From the NCBI GenBank assembly GCA_013001975.1, contig JABDKX010000070.1, forward strand, positions 1 through 56,498: a stretch of 56,498 bases of DNA, in the 5' to 3' direction. Below, piece by piece: positions 44,843 to 53,953 of the stretch. Below the pieces are notes generated by a model. It did not search any database, had not been told where the DNA came from, and saw only the letters and a list, made by a program, of their open reading frames with translations. This DNA is from Saprospiraceae bacterium. GTDB taxonomy: Bacteria > Bacteroidota > Bacteroidia > Chitinophagales > Saprospiraceae. Position numbers and translations under genes: made by a program. Every line of letters begins with the position of its first letter. The stretch's first letter is position 1.

Positions 44843-46072
44843 ATGCCAGAAGACGGTAAAAAACATAATTTTTCTGATTTCTTTACAGAAGGCCAATACC
44901 AAACGCAATCTGAAGTTCTGGCAATTGATCACGAAAATAAACGTATCACTATCGGTATTCCAAAAGAGGGTACAGGTGACGAAAATAGAATTGCTTTGGT
45001 CCCGAATTCTATTCGAACACTAATAGGATATGGCCATACAGTCAAAGTAGAATCCAAGGCAGGCGTTAAGTCAAATTATACAGATCATGATTACTCAGAA
45101 GCAGGTGCAATCATTGAGCATTCGAAGGAGAATTTATACCAATCTGATATAATAGTTAAAGTATCGCCACCTACTATTGAAGAGATAGAATTGTTTCATC
45201 CTAACCAAGTACTTATCTCACCTATATTATTGCCAAATATGTCTGAAGAGTATTTGTTGGCTTTAAAACGTAAAAGGGTGATAGCCATTGCCATGGAATA
45301 CCTTAGAGCCGAAGATGGTAGTTTTCCTTTGGTAAGAATAATGAGTGAAATTGCCGGTATGGCTTCTATTTTTACGGCTGCTGAATTGTTAAGTTACAGC
45401 CAAGGAGGAAGAGGTGTTTTACTTGGCGGTGTATCAGGTGTGCCACCAGCTAAAGTTGTTATATTAGGTGCTGGGGTTGTAGGAGAATTTGCAACTAAAA
45501 CCGCTTTAGGATTAGGAGCATCAGTCAGAATTTTTGATAATAATATTTCCAAATTAATGCGTATTCAGAATTTAATAGGACGGCATTTACACACTTCAAC
45601 TTTTAATCCAGTTTATTTGGGATATCAATTAATTAGTGCAGATGTTGTAGTTGGAGCGGTACATTCTAAAACAGGCAGATCTCCTATTTTAGTTACGGAA
45701 GAAATGGTTGCTAAAATGAAACCTGGAGCCGTTATAGTCGATGTTAGTATAGATCAAGGCGGATGCATTGAAACCACCGAAGTTACAAATCATAAAAATC
45801 CAACTATTGTAAAGCACGATGTCGTCCATTACGGAGTGCCAAATATTGCCTCTAAAGTTCCTCGAACAGCAAGTGTAGCCATTAGTAATATTATAACACC
45901 TTTATTGATTAAAGCAGGAAATCAGGGTTCGATCGAAGCATTAATGTATGAAGGAACAGGTGTTAGAAATGGAGTTTACACTTATAAAGGTGCACTGACA
46001 AATGAATACTTAAGTAAACGTTTTAATTTAAAATATCAGAATATTAATCTGCTTATTGCTTCTCGTTTCTAA
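44843..46072 (+). CDS. ald: Alanine dehydrogenase-family protein
   Basis: 409 aa. The N-terminal domain has GIPKEGTGDENRIALVP. The NAD-binding domain has VILGAGVVGEFATKTALGLG near 208-227. MKPGAVIVDVSIDQGGCIETT is the family C-terminal block, followed by VPRTASVAISN. It catalyses the reversible NAD-linked deamination of alanine to pyruvate. The extra 35 N-terminal residues before the catalytic domain are common in Bacteroidota members. Stands 88 nt after tsaE on the same strand. Start ATG at 44843. Confidence 0.92.
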   Translation: MPEDGKKHNFSDFFTEGQYQTQSEVLAIDHENKRITIGIPKEGTGDENRIALVPNSIRTLIGYGHTVKVESKAGVKSNYTDHDYSEAGAIIEHSKENLYQSDIIVKVSPPTIEEIELFHPNQVLISPILLPNMSEEYLLALKRKRVIAIAMEYLRAEDGSFPLVRIMSEIAGMASIFTAAELLSYSQGGRGVLLGGVSGVPPAKVVILGAGVVGEFATKTALGLGASVRIFDNNISKLMRIQNLIGRHLHTSTFNPVYLGYQLISADVVVGAVHSKTGRSPILVTEEMVAKMKPGAVIVDVSIDQGGCIETTEVTNHKNPTIVKHDVVHYGVPNIASKVPRTASVAISNIITPLLIKAGNQGSIEALMYEGTGVRNGVYTYKGALTNEYLSKRFNLKYQNINLLIASRF

Positions 46073-46111
46073 TAGTTTAATAAATCGGATTCCACTAATA
46101 AATGCGTCATT

Positions 46112-47203
46112 ATGAAATTGAAAAATCTATACGTTGCTGCCACAAGTCAACATGTTGGAAAGACAACTTCTACACTTGGACTAACTGCATGTTTTTTGAA
46201 GGCTGGAATTAATACTGGATACTGTAAACCAGTAGGACAAAAACACTTAGAGATAAAAGGCAGTGTCGTTGATAAAGATGCCGTTTTATTTGCGGATTTA
46301 TTAAAATTAGATATCCACCCAGATTTGCATAGTCCGGTAATCCTCGGGAAAGGTGAAACAGCGCGATATCTTGACAATCCTATGGACCTTTCTCTAAAAA
46401 TTATGCATGCTGAAAAAATGTTAAGCCAGCAACATGACGCTACAATTTATGAAGGAACAGGACATCCAGGTGTTGGGTCCGTAGCAGATATTTCAAACGC
46501 CAGAGTTGCTAAATTACTTGACGCACAAGTTGTCATGGTAGTTGAAGGTGGCATAGGCAATACGATTGATCAATTAAACCTGTCTTTAGCTTTGTTCAGA
46601 GAATTTGATGTTCCAATTTTGGGCGTCATTGTTAACAAAGTTATACCTAAGAAAATGGATATGGTCAAAAAGTATGTTGGAAAATGGTTGGCGAAAAAAG
46701 ATCTGAGATTGCTCGGTGTTGTTCCGTACGATAACACCTTGGCCTATCCATTGCTTTGGACAATTTCAAAAACAGTAAATGGAAACTTTGAATTCTTTAA
46801 AGAGAAGGGGTTTAATCGTGTAGAAAATATACTGGCAGGGTCATTAGTTGATAAAGATCAAATGCTAAAATCTAAAGACAATCTTCTTGTTGTAAGTTCC
46901 AGAGTTTTGGATGGCGCAATCGATTATATTCAAAGCTTGACTATTGAAGAAAATAATGAATCTCCTTTGAGTGGAATTATAGTTACAGGGGAAGGAGAAA
47001 TCAGTCAAGAATCTCAAACATATATAGAAAAATACAAAGTTCCTTTAGTAAGAACTAATCTGGATACTTATGGTGTTGTTATTAAAATTTCAAAACTAGA
47101 AGTTAAAATTAATCGAAGAACACCATGGAAGATTTCTAAAGCGATAGAACTCATTCAAGAGAACGTCAATATCGACGAAATGATCCGCCATTTAACACCT
47201 TAA
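46112..47203 (+). CDS. BioD-like / DRTGG domain P-loop protein
   Basis: 363 aa. The N-terminal P-loop domain resembles dethiobiotin synthetase (Walker A SQHVGKTTST near 13-22; YEGTGHPGVG). The C-terminal part, residues 215-340, resembles a DRTGG domain as found in N-terminal halves of phosphotransacetylase-like proteins. No biotin genes are adjacent, so a role in biotin synthesis is unlikely. It may regulate metabolism by nucleotide binding. Starts 39 nt after ald, same strand, so maybe one transcript. Confidence 0.8.
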   Translation: MKLKNLYVAATSQHVGKTTSTLGLTACFLKAGINTGYCKPVGQKHLEIKGSVVDKDAVLFADLLKLDIHPDLHSPVILGKGETARYLDNPMDLSLKIMHAEKMLSQQHDATIYEGTGHPGVGSVADISNARVAKLLDAQVVMVVEGGIGNTIDQLNLSLALFREFDVPILGVIVNKVIPKKMDMVKKYVGKWLAKKDLRLLGVVPYDNTLAYPLLWTISKTVNGNFEFFKEKGFNRVENILAGSLVDKDQMLKSKDNLLVVSSRVLDGAIDYIQSLTIEENNESPLSGIIVTGEGEISQESQTYIEKYKVPLVRTNLDTYGVVIKISKLEVKINRRTPWKISKAIELIQENVNIDEMIRHLTP

Positions 47204-47289
47204 TTTTTCTTTTTAAATATTTTAGTTACTGGAGTGTTTTTTAATTTTTAGCTTTGTTGGACTAATGGAAGTTGTTCTATAATGATTGG

Positions 47290-47359
47290 CTAGTGTCCGG
47301 GCTGTTTCTAAAATTAAAATGTTAATTTTAAAAACTCCTATCTAAAAACCCGGCGCTAG
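47290..47359. repeat. Long imperfect hairpin, possible MITE remnant or terminator
   Basis: CTAGTGTCCGGG (47290-47301) pairs with CCCGGCGCTAG (47349-47359), an 11-bp stem with one bulged T and one G-T pair. Inside is a second hairpin TTAAAAT/ATTTTAA. A T-run follows at 47360-47366 on the plus strand. The GC-rich ends contrast with the AT-rich surroundings. Confidence 0.5.
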
Positions 47360-47364
47360 TTTTT

Positions 47365-47838
47365 TTAAAGAATAATGACACCGTCGGCCATAAATTTTAA
47401 TTCTTCAACAGGCTCCGTAATTTTTTCAATTTCTTCTTTGCTCTTACCTTCATCTTCAGCATAGTGCTTTAATTCTTCTACCGTTGTAATTTCCTTGTAA
47501 GCAATACCTTCAACGATAACTTCTTTTCCACTTATATCCATCGGCATAAAAAAGCCATAGTCCTTAAACTTCACAAAAATTGATTCTTCGCTTTTATCAT
47601 CCTTCACTAAATTCATCCAACATCCTTTAACTTGACATACCGAAGCGACGTTTGCCTTTACTTTTGCTTTAACAGTATCTTGAGTAGAAACCATTTCCAT
47701 TAATTTGTCAAATTCGATGGCATCGTCTGCAGTTATTTCTTTTCCAAATTTTTCTCCTTTGGTTGATGTTTTTTGTTGCTCTTTACATGCACCAAAAATA
47801 AATAAAGAACATAAGAATAGATTGATAAGTATTTTCAT
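47365..47838 (-). CDS. DUF4920 lipoprotein
   Basis: 157 aa. The lipobox is FIFGAC (Cys18). The DUF4920 domain contains ASVCQVKGCWMNLVKDD with two Cys, a possible metal or cofactor site, and FVKFKDYGFFMPMDISGKEVIVEG. The family is found in Bacteroidota and its function is unknown. Convergent with the BioD-like gene. The stop lies 6 nt from the right arm of the imperfect hairpin at 47290-47359. Confidence 0.88.
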   Translation of the reverse strand: MKILINLFLCSLFIFGACKEQQKTSTKGEKFGKEITADDAIEFDKLMEMVSTQDTVKAKVKANVASVCQVKGCWMNLVKDDKSEESIFVKFKDYGFFMPMDISGKEVIVEGIAYKEITTVEELKHYAEDEGKSKEEIEKITEPVEELKFMADGVIIL

Positions 47839-47994
47839 TGTTTAAAATTTTTGCAAATTTCATAAAATAATTCCAATGTCTCAGCTTTTTATTTAAAATT
47901 CGAAAAAAATGTTGGTTTCTAATATAAATAAAAGCTAATATGAAAAATACCCAAAAAGATAAGTATAAGCCATATAATTTTTAAAAAATAAGCA

Positions 47995-48025
47995 TTGCTT
48001 GTAAAAATATAATAACATATATTTG
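47995..48025 (+). promoter_or_regulatory. Promoter of the rpsF-rpsR-rplI operon
   Basis: TTG (47995-47997), 20-nt spacer and TATATTTG (48018-48025), a full match to the Bacteroidota consensus. The leader is then about 35 nt before ATG 48065. Confidence 0.8.
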
Positions 48026-48064
48026 CATCCCTTTTTGAAATCGAAACATTAATTAAAAGATTTA

Positions 48065-48724
48065 ATGAAACAATACGAGATTACGTTCATCATCGATCCC
48101 GTTCTGCCAGGTGATGAAATTAAAACGGCAGGAAAAGCTTACGAAAAGCTTATTGCAAACGAAGGTTGTACCATTGTTCATGTAGATGAAATGGGCCTAC
48201 AACAACTTGCATATCCTATCAACAAGAGAAATTCAGGGGTTTATAAGTGCATTGAATTTCAAACAGAAACAGGTAGTGTTATTTCCAAATTAGAATTGGC
48301 TTTAAGAAGAGACGAGAGAATTATGCGTTTCCTTACAGTTAAGCTTGACAAATATGGCGTTAAGTACAATGATGATAAAAGAAATGGCAAAATCGGCTCT
48401 AAGTCTAAGTCTAAGTCATCTTCGAAAGAAGATAAGAAAGAAGAAAAAGGCTATGTCAAGAAAGATGATCTTACACTTATCGAAGGTGTTGGTCCTAAAA
48501 TCGCTAATTTATTGAGCGTTGCAGGATTGAAATCATACGATAGTGTAGCTGGTGCATCTATCGAAGACATTCGTTCAATTCTTTCCAAAGGTGGATCTAA
48601 TTACATAGGTCATGATCCTTCAACTTGGTCTCAGCAAGCAAAATTAGCTGCTGGTGGCAAGTGGGCTGAACTTAACAAATTGAAAGACAAATTAATTCGT
48701 GGAATCTCTTCTGAGGAAGAATAA
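48065..48724 (+). CDS. rpsF: 30S ribosomal protein S6 with C-terminal helix-hairpin-helix extension
   Basis: 219 aa, about twice the usual length. Residues 1-105 are the S6 fold (MKQYEITFIIDPVLP, PINKRNSGVYKCIEF). Residues 108-133 are a Ser/Lys/Glu linker. Residues 135-212 form an extra domain with IEGVGPKIANLL and HDPSTWSQQAKLAAGGKW, nearly the same as the end of S1 (rpsA, 51460-53814). The HhH motif implies nucleic-acid binding; the role on the ribosome is unknown. First gene of rpsF-rpsR-rplI with the consensus promoter at 47995-48025. Confidence 0.95.
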   Translation: MKQYEITFIIDPVLPGDEIKTAGKAYEKLIANEGCTIVHVDEMGLQQLAYPINKRNSGVYKCIEFQTETGSVISKLELALRRDERIMRFLTVKLDKYGVKYNDDKRNGKIGSKSKSKSSSKEDKKEEKGYVKKDDLTLIEGVGPKIANLLSVAGLKSYDSVAGASIEDIRSILSKGGSNYIGHDPSTWSQQAKLAAGGKWAELNKLKDKLIRGISSEEE

Positions 48725-48736
48725 AAATAAAAAATT

Positions 48737-49003
48737 ATGGCTTCTAGAGACGATATAAAGTTTTTAAGCAATCCTAATATAGGAAACGACAATAAAAAAT
48801 ATTGCAGATTTAGAAAATTTGGAATCAGACATATTGATTATAAAGATCCAGACTTCTTATTGCAATTTGTAAATGAACAAGGTAAATTATTACCAAGAAG
48901 AATTACTGGTAATTCATTAAAATATCAAAAGAAAGTGGCTATTGCAGTTAAAAGAGCAAGACACTTGTCTTTGATGCCTTACGTAACAGATTTACTTAAA
49001 TAA
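48737..49003 (+). CDS. rpsR: 30S ribosomal protein S18
   Basis: 88 aa, normal length. CRFRKFGIRHIDYKDP in the N-terminal half and PRRITGNSLKYQKKVAIAVKRARHLSLMPY (shortened) in the core are the family signature. It binds S6 on the 30S platform. Starts 12 nt after rpsF, same operon. Confidence 0.97.
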   Translation: MASRDDIKFLSNPNIGNDNKKYCRFRKFGIRHIDYKDPDFLLQFVNEQGKLLPRRITGNSLKYQKKVAIAVKRARHLSLMPYVTDLLK

Positions 49004-49015
49004 GAAAGCAACGTC

Positions 49016-49462
49016 ATGGATATAATATTACTTCAAAACGTACAAAACTTAGGAGATAAACATGAAATCGTATCTGTAAAACCAGGCTACGGAAGAAATT
49101 ATCTTATACCACAAGGCTATGGAGTTATAGCTAATGATACCAATAAGAAAAAATTGGAGAAAATTATTGAGGATTACAAAGCTGAGGAAAATGCTCGAAT
49201 TGACGAGTATAAAGCAATGGCTGAAAAAATTAGCGGTCAAACAGTAAAGATTGGTGTGAAATCTGGAACGTCTGGAAAGATTTTTGGTAAAGTAACAAAC
49301 GTTCAAATCGCAGCTGCTTTAAAAGAAAATTTTGATATAGATCTTGAAAGAAGAAAGATTAATATAGCAGATGAGCCAAAAGAAATTGGTACTTACAATG
49401 CAACAATTAATTTTCATGATGAAGTAAGCGAAACACTTCAGTTTGAATTAGTGAAAGAATAA
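49016..49462 (+). CDS. rplI: 50S ribosomal protein L9
   Basis: 148 aa. N-terminal signature ILLQNVQNLGDKHEIVSVKPG and GYGRNYLIPQGYGVIA, long connecting helix, then the C-terminal domain with GKIFGKVTNVQIA. Binds 23S rRNA near L1 and affects frame maintenance. Last gene of the operon, terminated at 49483-49520. ATG at 49016, 12 nt after rpsR. Confidence 0.97.
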   Translation: MDIILLQNVQNLGDKHEIVSVKPGYGRNYLIPQGYGVIANDTNKKKLEKIIEDYKAEENARIDEYKAMAEKISGQTVKIGVKSGTSGKIFGKVTNVQIAAALKENFDIDLERRKINIADEPKEIGTYNATINFHDEVSETLQFELVKE

Positions 49463-49482
49463 GAAATTATTCAATAAGATAT

Positions 49483-49520
49483 AAAAAAAGCGACCTAAAT
49501 TTTAGGTCGCTTTTTTTTTT
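49483..49520. terminator. Bidirectional terminator
   Basis: A long stem, A-run plus GCGACCTAAA with TTTAGGTCGC plus T-run, and almost no loop. It ends the rpsF operon and also the fadD-type gene on the other strand, whose stop is at 49523. Confidence 0.92.
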
Positions 49521-49522
49521 TG

Positions 49523-51190
49523 CTATTCTTTAAGTTTTCTTCGTAATATTTTTCCAACATTAGTCTTAGGTAAGTCCTCTCTGAATTCGACCATCTTAGG
49601 AACTTTGTATCCTGTTAAGTTTTCTCTGCAATGTTGTATCAATTCTCCTTCGTTAAGAGATTGGTCTTTTTTGACTACAAATACTTTAACGCATTCACCA
49701 GACTTCTCACTTTTCATTCCAACTGCAGCCACCTCCAAAACTTTTGGATGTAAACTGACAACATCTTCAATTTCATTTGGATAAACATTAAATCCACTAA
49801 CTAAAATCATGTCTTTCTTCCTGTCAACAATTTTGAGATATCCTTCTTCATCTATAAATCCAATATCTCCTGTATTGAGCCAACCATCCGCAGTTATCGT
49901 TTTAGCGGTTTCTTCAGGTTTATTGTAATACCCCTTCATAACCTGAGGACCCTTAACTTGAATTTCTCCTGTTTCACCAAGCTCTAGTACCTTTCCTGAA
50001 TCATCAACAATCTGAACATCAGTTGAAGGGACAGGAACCCCAACGCTTCCAATTTTTGTTTTACCATGAGGATTACTAGTCACAACAGGAGATGCTTCTG
50101 TCATTCCATATCCTTCAGAAATATCTTGATCTGTCATTTTTTTCCAAGCTTCAGCAACACTTTTTTGTAATGCTGTTCCGCCTGCTGCTACGAATTTTAA
50201 TTCTGACCAATTGGTTTTTTGAAAAGGCTCAAAATTGAGTAAAGCATTATATAATGTGTTTACGCCCGTCATACCAGTTATAGTATATCTTTCAAACTCT
50301 TTGACCACTGTTTTTAAATCTTTCGGGTTAGCAACTAAAACAGATAATGCACCAAGATCCATACATGCTAAACAGTTGACAGTAAACGCAAAAATATGGT
50401 ATAAAGGTAATGGAGCGAGGATCACTTGATTAGAGGTATCTCCACCCATATATGGTGTAATGAAAGTTTTGATTTGCATCATATTTGCAACAAGGTTCTC
50501 ATTAGTCAACATGGCACCTTTGCTTACGCCTGTTGTCCCTCCAGTATACTGAAGCGCAATAACGTCTCCAGGGCCATTTTCAAAATCAGAATTTAAATCG
50601 AATTTTTTTCCTTGCTTTAATGCTTCATTGAATGTGACTAAATTAGTCATTGAATGCTTAGGTACCATTCTTTTTACATTTCGAATTGCAAAATTAACAA
50701 GCGACCCCTTTACCGTGCCAAGCATGCCTCCAATAGATGTTGAAATCACAACTTTTATAGACGTTTTTTGAATTATTTGCTCAAGCTTTGAGACAAAATT
50801 TTCTAATATGAGGATGGCTTTTGCACCACTATCAGAAAACTGGTGTTCCATTTCTCTTGGTGTGTATAATGGATTCGTATTTACGACTATCAAACCAGCC
50901 TTCAATATACCAAAAAGTGCAATTGGATATTGCAACAGATTAGGTAACATTATGGCAACCTTATCACCAGGTTCCAAACCTCTGCTTTGCAAGTATGCTC
51001 CGAAGTCAGTACTTTTTTTATCTAATTCTCCGTAGGTAATTTCTTTACCCATAAATGAAAAAGCTGGTTTTTTCTTATACTTTTCACAAGTATCTTTTAA
51101 ATATTCAAGAATAGTTGGATAAACAGTAGGGTCAATATTTGCCGGAATACCACTTGGATATACAGCAGTCCAGGGACGTGAATTAATCAT
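49523..51190 (-). CDS. fadD: Long-chain fatty-acid--CoA ligase
   Basis: 555 aa. AMP-binding motif TGGTTGVSKGAMLTNEN near 200-216, EGYGMTEASPVV near 330, GWLNTGDIGFIDEEGYL and the C-terminal lysine region LPKTNVGKILRRKL. It activates long-chain fatty acids to acyl-CoA for degradation or phospholipids. No TM segments. A dyad AATAAGT, TT, ACTTATT lies 18 nt upstream of the start codon and may be an operator. Confidence 0.93.
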   Translation of the reverse strand: MINSRPWTAVYPSGIPANIDPTVYPTILEYLKDTCEKYKKKPAFSFMGKEITYGELDKKSTDFGAYLQSRGLEPGDKVAIMLPNLLQYPIALFGILKAGLIVVNTNPLYTPREMEHQFSDSGAKAILILENFVSKLEQIIQKTSIKVVISTSIGGMLGTVKGSLVNFAIRNVKRMVPKHSMTNLVTFNEALKQGKKFDLNSDFENGPGDVIALQYTGGTTGVSKGAMLTNENLVANMMQIKTFITPYMGGDTSNQVILAPLPLYHIFAFTVNCLACMDLGALSVLVANPKDLKTVVKEFERYTITGMTGVNTLYNALLNFEPFQKTNWSELKFVAAGGTALQKSVAEAWKKMTDQDISEGYGMTEASPVVTSNPHGKTKIGSVGVPVPSTDVQIVDDSGKVLELGETGEIQVKGPQVMKGYYNKPEETAKTITADGWLNTGDIGFIDEEGYLKIVDRKKDMILVSGFNVYPNEIEDVVSLHPKVLEVAAVGMKSEKSGECVKVFVVKKDQSLNEGELIQHCRENLTGYKVPKMVEFREDLPKTNVGKILRRKLKE

Positions 51191-51207
51191 ATTTTTTGCT
51201 TTTTATA

Positions 51208-51223
51208 AATAAGTTTACTTATT
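51208..51223. promoter_or_regulatory. Dyad-symmetric site upstream of fadD
   Basis: AATAAGT (51208-51214), TT, ACTTATT (51217-51223) is a perfect inverted repeat of 7-bp arms, 18 nt before ATG 51190. It could be an operator for a fatty-acid regulator. Confidence 0.4.
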
Positions 51224-51391
51224 AAATACAATGTTACAGAATAATATTTTTTAAATAAAAAATTTTTAAGATTACTATTTTGAATTAGAACGATTTGCAT
51301 AATAATATAGGTTAAAAGGGAGTATCCTGTAATATTTTAATCGATACCACCTGATTTTTTATTTTCCTGTGTTTTGCATTAAAAATTATCA

Positions 51392-51399
51392 TACTTTTG
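51392..51399 (+). promoter_or_regulatory. -7 box of rpsA
   Basis: TACTTTTG fits TAnnTTTG, 60 nt before the ATG. The nearest TTG (51374-51376) is only 15 nt away. A small hairpin (51424-51440) lies in the leader. Confidence 0.5.
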
Positions 51400-51459
51400 C
51401 AGTCCTAAATTTTTTAACCTCTGTTTTACGAAGTGTAAAGCATACAAATTGTTTTTAAA

Positions 51460-53814
51460 ATGTCTGAAGAAAATAAATTAGACAACGAAAACCCAACTCA
51501 GGAAGCTAAAGATGCAACTGCTACAGTTGAAAAAGCCGTAGAAGAAACAACACCTGAAAAAGTTGAAATCGATACTGTTGATGAAAATAGGATCGCAGCA
51601 GAAACACCTCATGATGATTTCGATTGGTCTATAGGGAATAGACACACACTAAACTATACACAAAAAGAATTAGACGATTATTTAAAAGATTATGAAAAAT
51701 CTTTAAATAGTATCTCTGAATTTGAATTGGTAACTGGAACCGTTTCATCAATCAATGATGGAAACGTACTCCTAGATATTAATTACAAATCTGACGGACT
51801 TGTTTCATTAACTGAATTTAGAGATACTCCAGACTTAAAAGTTGGAGATACTGTCGAAGTTTATATTGAAGCAAAAGAAGATGCAAGAGGACAACTACAA
51901 CTTTCAAGAAGAAAGGCGAAGTTAATCAAAGCTTGGGATAACATTGTTGATTCTTATGAGAACGGAACAATTATAAAAGGTACTGTCGTAAGTAAAACTA
52001 AAGGTGGATTGATTGCAGACGTTGGAGGATTAGAAACATTCCTTCCTGGATCTCAAATTGATATCAAGCCTATCATTGATTATGATTCTTATGTTGGAAA
52101 AACAATGGAATTCAAAGTTGTGAAAATCAATGAAGTTATTAAAAACGCAGTTGTTTCTCACAAAGCGCTTATTGAAAGTGATCTTGCAGAACAAAGAGAG
52201 TCAATAATCGGTGGACTTGAAAAAGGTCAAGTATTAGAAGGTATCGTGAAAAACATCACTGACTTTGGAGCCTTTATGGATCTGGGTGGTGTTGATGGTT
52301 TATTATACATTACAGATATTTCATGGGGACGTATTAATCACCCACAAGAAATATTGGAGCTTAATCAAAAATTAAATGTCGTTGTACTTGATTTTGATGA
52401 AGATAAAAAACGTATCTCATTAGGATTAAAACAATTACAACCGCATCCATGGGAAGTATTACCAGCTGATGTTGGTGAAGGTTCAACTGTAAAAGGTAAG
52501 ATTGTAAACATAGAAGACTATGGTGCTTTCTTAGAAATTATTCCAGGTGTAGAAGGTTTGATTCACGTATCAGAAGTTTCTTGGAGTAATCAACCAGTAA
52601 ATGCAAGAGAGTATTTCTTCTTAGGTCAAGATTTTGAAGCAAAAGTTGTGACAATAGACAGAGAAGAAAGAAAAATGTCTCTAAGTATCAAGCAATTACT
52701 TGATGATCCATGGGCGAAAGTTATTGAAAACTATCCAGTTGGGTCTAAGCACACTGGCCAAGTTAAAAACTTAACGCCTTATGGTGTTTTTGTAGAACTT
52801 AAAGAAGGCGTTGGTGGAATGGTTCACATTTCTGATTTATCATGGACTAAAAGATATTCACATCCATCAGAATTTACAAAAGTAGGATCTGATATTGAAA
52901 TTGTAATCTTAGAAGTTGATGAAGCAAACCGTAAGTTGTCACTTGGACATAAGCAGTTAGAAGAAAACCCTTGGGATACTTTTGAAAATGTATTCCCTGT
53001 AGGATCATATCATGAAGCTACTTTAATTAAAAAAGAAGAAAGAGGCGCGATTGTTCAACTTCCTTACGGCTTAGAAGCGTTTGCACCTATTAAGCACATA
53101 AAGAAAGAAGATAATTCTTCTGCAGAAGTTGACGAATCTTTAACAGTAAAAGTAATTGAGTTTAATAGAGATGATAAGAGAATTATCGTGTCTCACTTAA
53201 GATACTTAGAGGATATCAAGAGAGAAGCTGAAGGTGAAGTAAGAAAAGAGAAGGATGATAGAAGAAAGCAAACACGGACTCATATTAAGAAACAAAACAC
53301 TAAAGTTGAAGGAACAACTTTAGGAGATCTGAATGTGTTTTCTGAACTAAAAGATGCTTTTAACGAGCCTAAGAAAGCTGCTCCAGCTAAAAAAGAAGCG
53401 CCTAAAAAAGAGGCACCTGCTCCTAAAGCTGAAGCGCCTGCGGCAGAAGAAAAGCCAACGGAAGCTCCAACAAAGGAAGAAGCTCCAGCAAAGGAGGAAG
53501 TCAAAGCAGAAGCTCCTAAAGCAAAAGCACCTTCAAAAAAGAAAGCAGATACGGATGAAGTAAAAGATGATCTTAAGAAAATTGAGGGAATCGGACCTAA
53601 AATTTCTGAAAAGCTTAATAATGCTGGCATCATGACTTTTGCTGAACTAGCAGGAACAGATGTTGCTAAACTAAAAGAAATTTTAGAAGCAGCTGGCTCT
53701 AGATACAGAATGCATGATCCAACCACTTGGCCTCAGCAATCAGCTTTAGCTGCTGAAGGAAAGTTTGATGATCTGAAAAAACTTCAGGATGAGTTAGATG
53801 GCGGAAGAAAATAA
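51460..53814 (+). CDS. rpsA: 30S ribosomal protein S1 with C-terminal helix-hairpin-helix extension
   Basis: 784 aa, longer than usual. Six S1 RNA-binding repeats span about residues 88-590 (for example GIVKNITDFGAFMDLGG and GKIVNIEDYGAFLEI). Then a basic segment, a low-complexity Lys/Ala/Pro/Glu linker (about 640-700), and residues 703-784 with IEGIGPKISEKLNN and HDPTTWPQQSALAAEGKF, which matches the end of S6 (rpsF, 48065-48724). S1 unwinds mRNA for initiation on the 30S. The extra domain is shared by two ribosomal proteins of this genome. Confidence 0.96.
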   Translation: MSEENKLDNENPTQEAKDATATVEKAVEETTPEKVEIDTVDENRIAAETPHDDFDWSIGNRHTLNYTQKELDDYLKDYEKSLNSISEFELVTGTVSSINDGNVLLDINYKSDGLVSLTEFRDTPDLKVGDTVEVYIEAKEDARGQLQLSRRKAKLIKAWDNIVDSYENGTIIKGTVVSKTKGGLIADVGGLETFLPGSQIDIKPIIDYDSYVGKTMEFKVVKINEVIKNAVVSHKALIESDLAEQRESIIGGLEKGQVLEGIVKNITDFGAFMDLGGVDGLLYITDISWGRINHPQEILELNQKLNVVVLDFDEDKKRISLGLKQLQPHPWEVLPADVGEGSTVKGKIVNIEDYGAFLEIIPGVEGLIHVSEVSWSNQPVNAREYFFLGQDFEAKVVTIDREERKMSLSIKQLLDDPWAKVIENYPVGSKHTGQVKNLTPYGVFVELKEGVGGMVHISDLSWTKRYSHPSEFTKVGSDIEIVILEVDEANRKLSLGHKQLEENPWDTFENVFPVGSYHEATLIKKEERGAIVQLPYGLEAFAPIKHIKKEDNSSAEVDESLTVKVIEFNRDDKRIIVSHLRYLEDIKREAEGEVRKEKDDRRKQTRTHIKKQNTKVEGTTLGDLNVFSELKDAFNEPKKAAPAKKEAPKKEAPAPKAEAPAAEEKPTEAPTKEEAPAKEEVKAEAPKAKAPSKKKADTDEVKDDLKKIEGIGPKISEKLNNAGIMTFAELAGTDVAKLKEILEAAGSRYRMHDPTTWPQQSALAAEGKFDDLKKLQDELDGGRK

Positions 53815-53835
53815 GCCTTGACAACTTGAAAATAT

Positions 53836-53868
53836 AAAAAGCCTTAACGTAATTCGTTGAGGCTTTTT
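53836..53868 (+). terminator. Rho-independent terminator of rpsA
   Basis: Stem GCCTTAACG with CGTTGAGGC (one T-G pair) flanked by A- and T-runs, loop TAATT. Confidence 0.9.
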
Positions 53869-53953
53869 TTGTTGATTGTAAAACACTTATTGCATTTTTG
53901 TTGTTTAAAAAAGGTTTAGGCTTCTTTAAATATATTTATCAGACAAAAAGAAA

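Noticed and set aside
46112-47203. Biotin synthesis gene bioD
   Set aside because: The P-loop part resembles BioD, but the C-terminal DRTGG-like domain and lack of bio genes argue against it.
48026-48064. S6:S18 autoregulatory leader in the rpsF mRNA
   Set aside because: The leader is only about 35 nt and shows no CCG-containing hairpin of the known motif.
53280-53726. 148-aa open frame antisense to the end of rpsA
   Set aside because: It exists only because the Lys/Ala/Pro/Glu low-complexity linker has no stops on the other strand; it mirrors rpsA and has no start signal or family resemblance.
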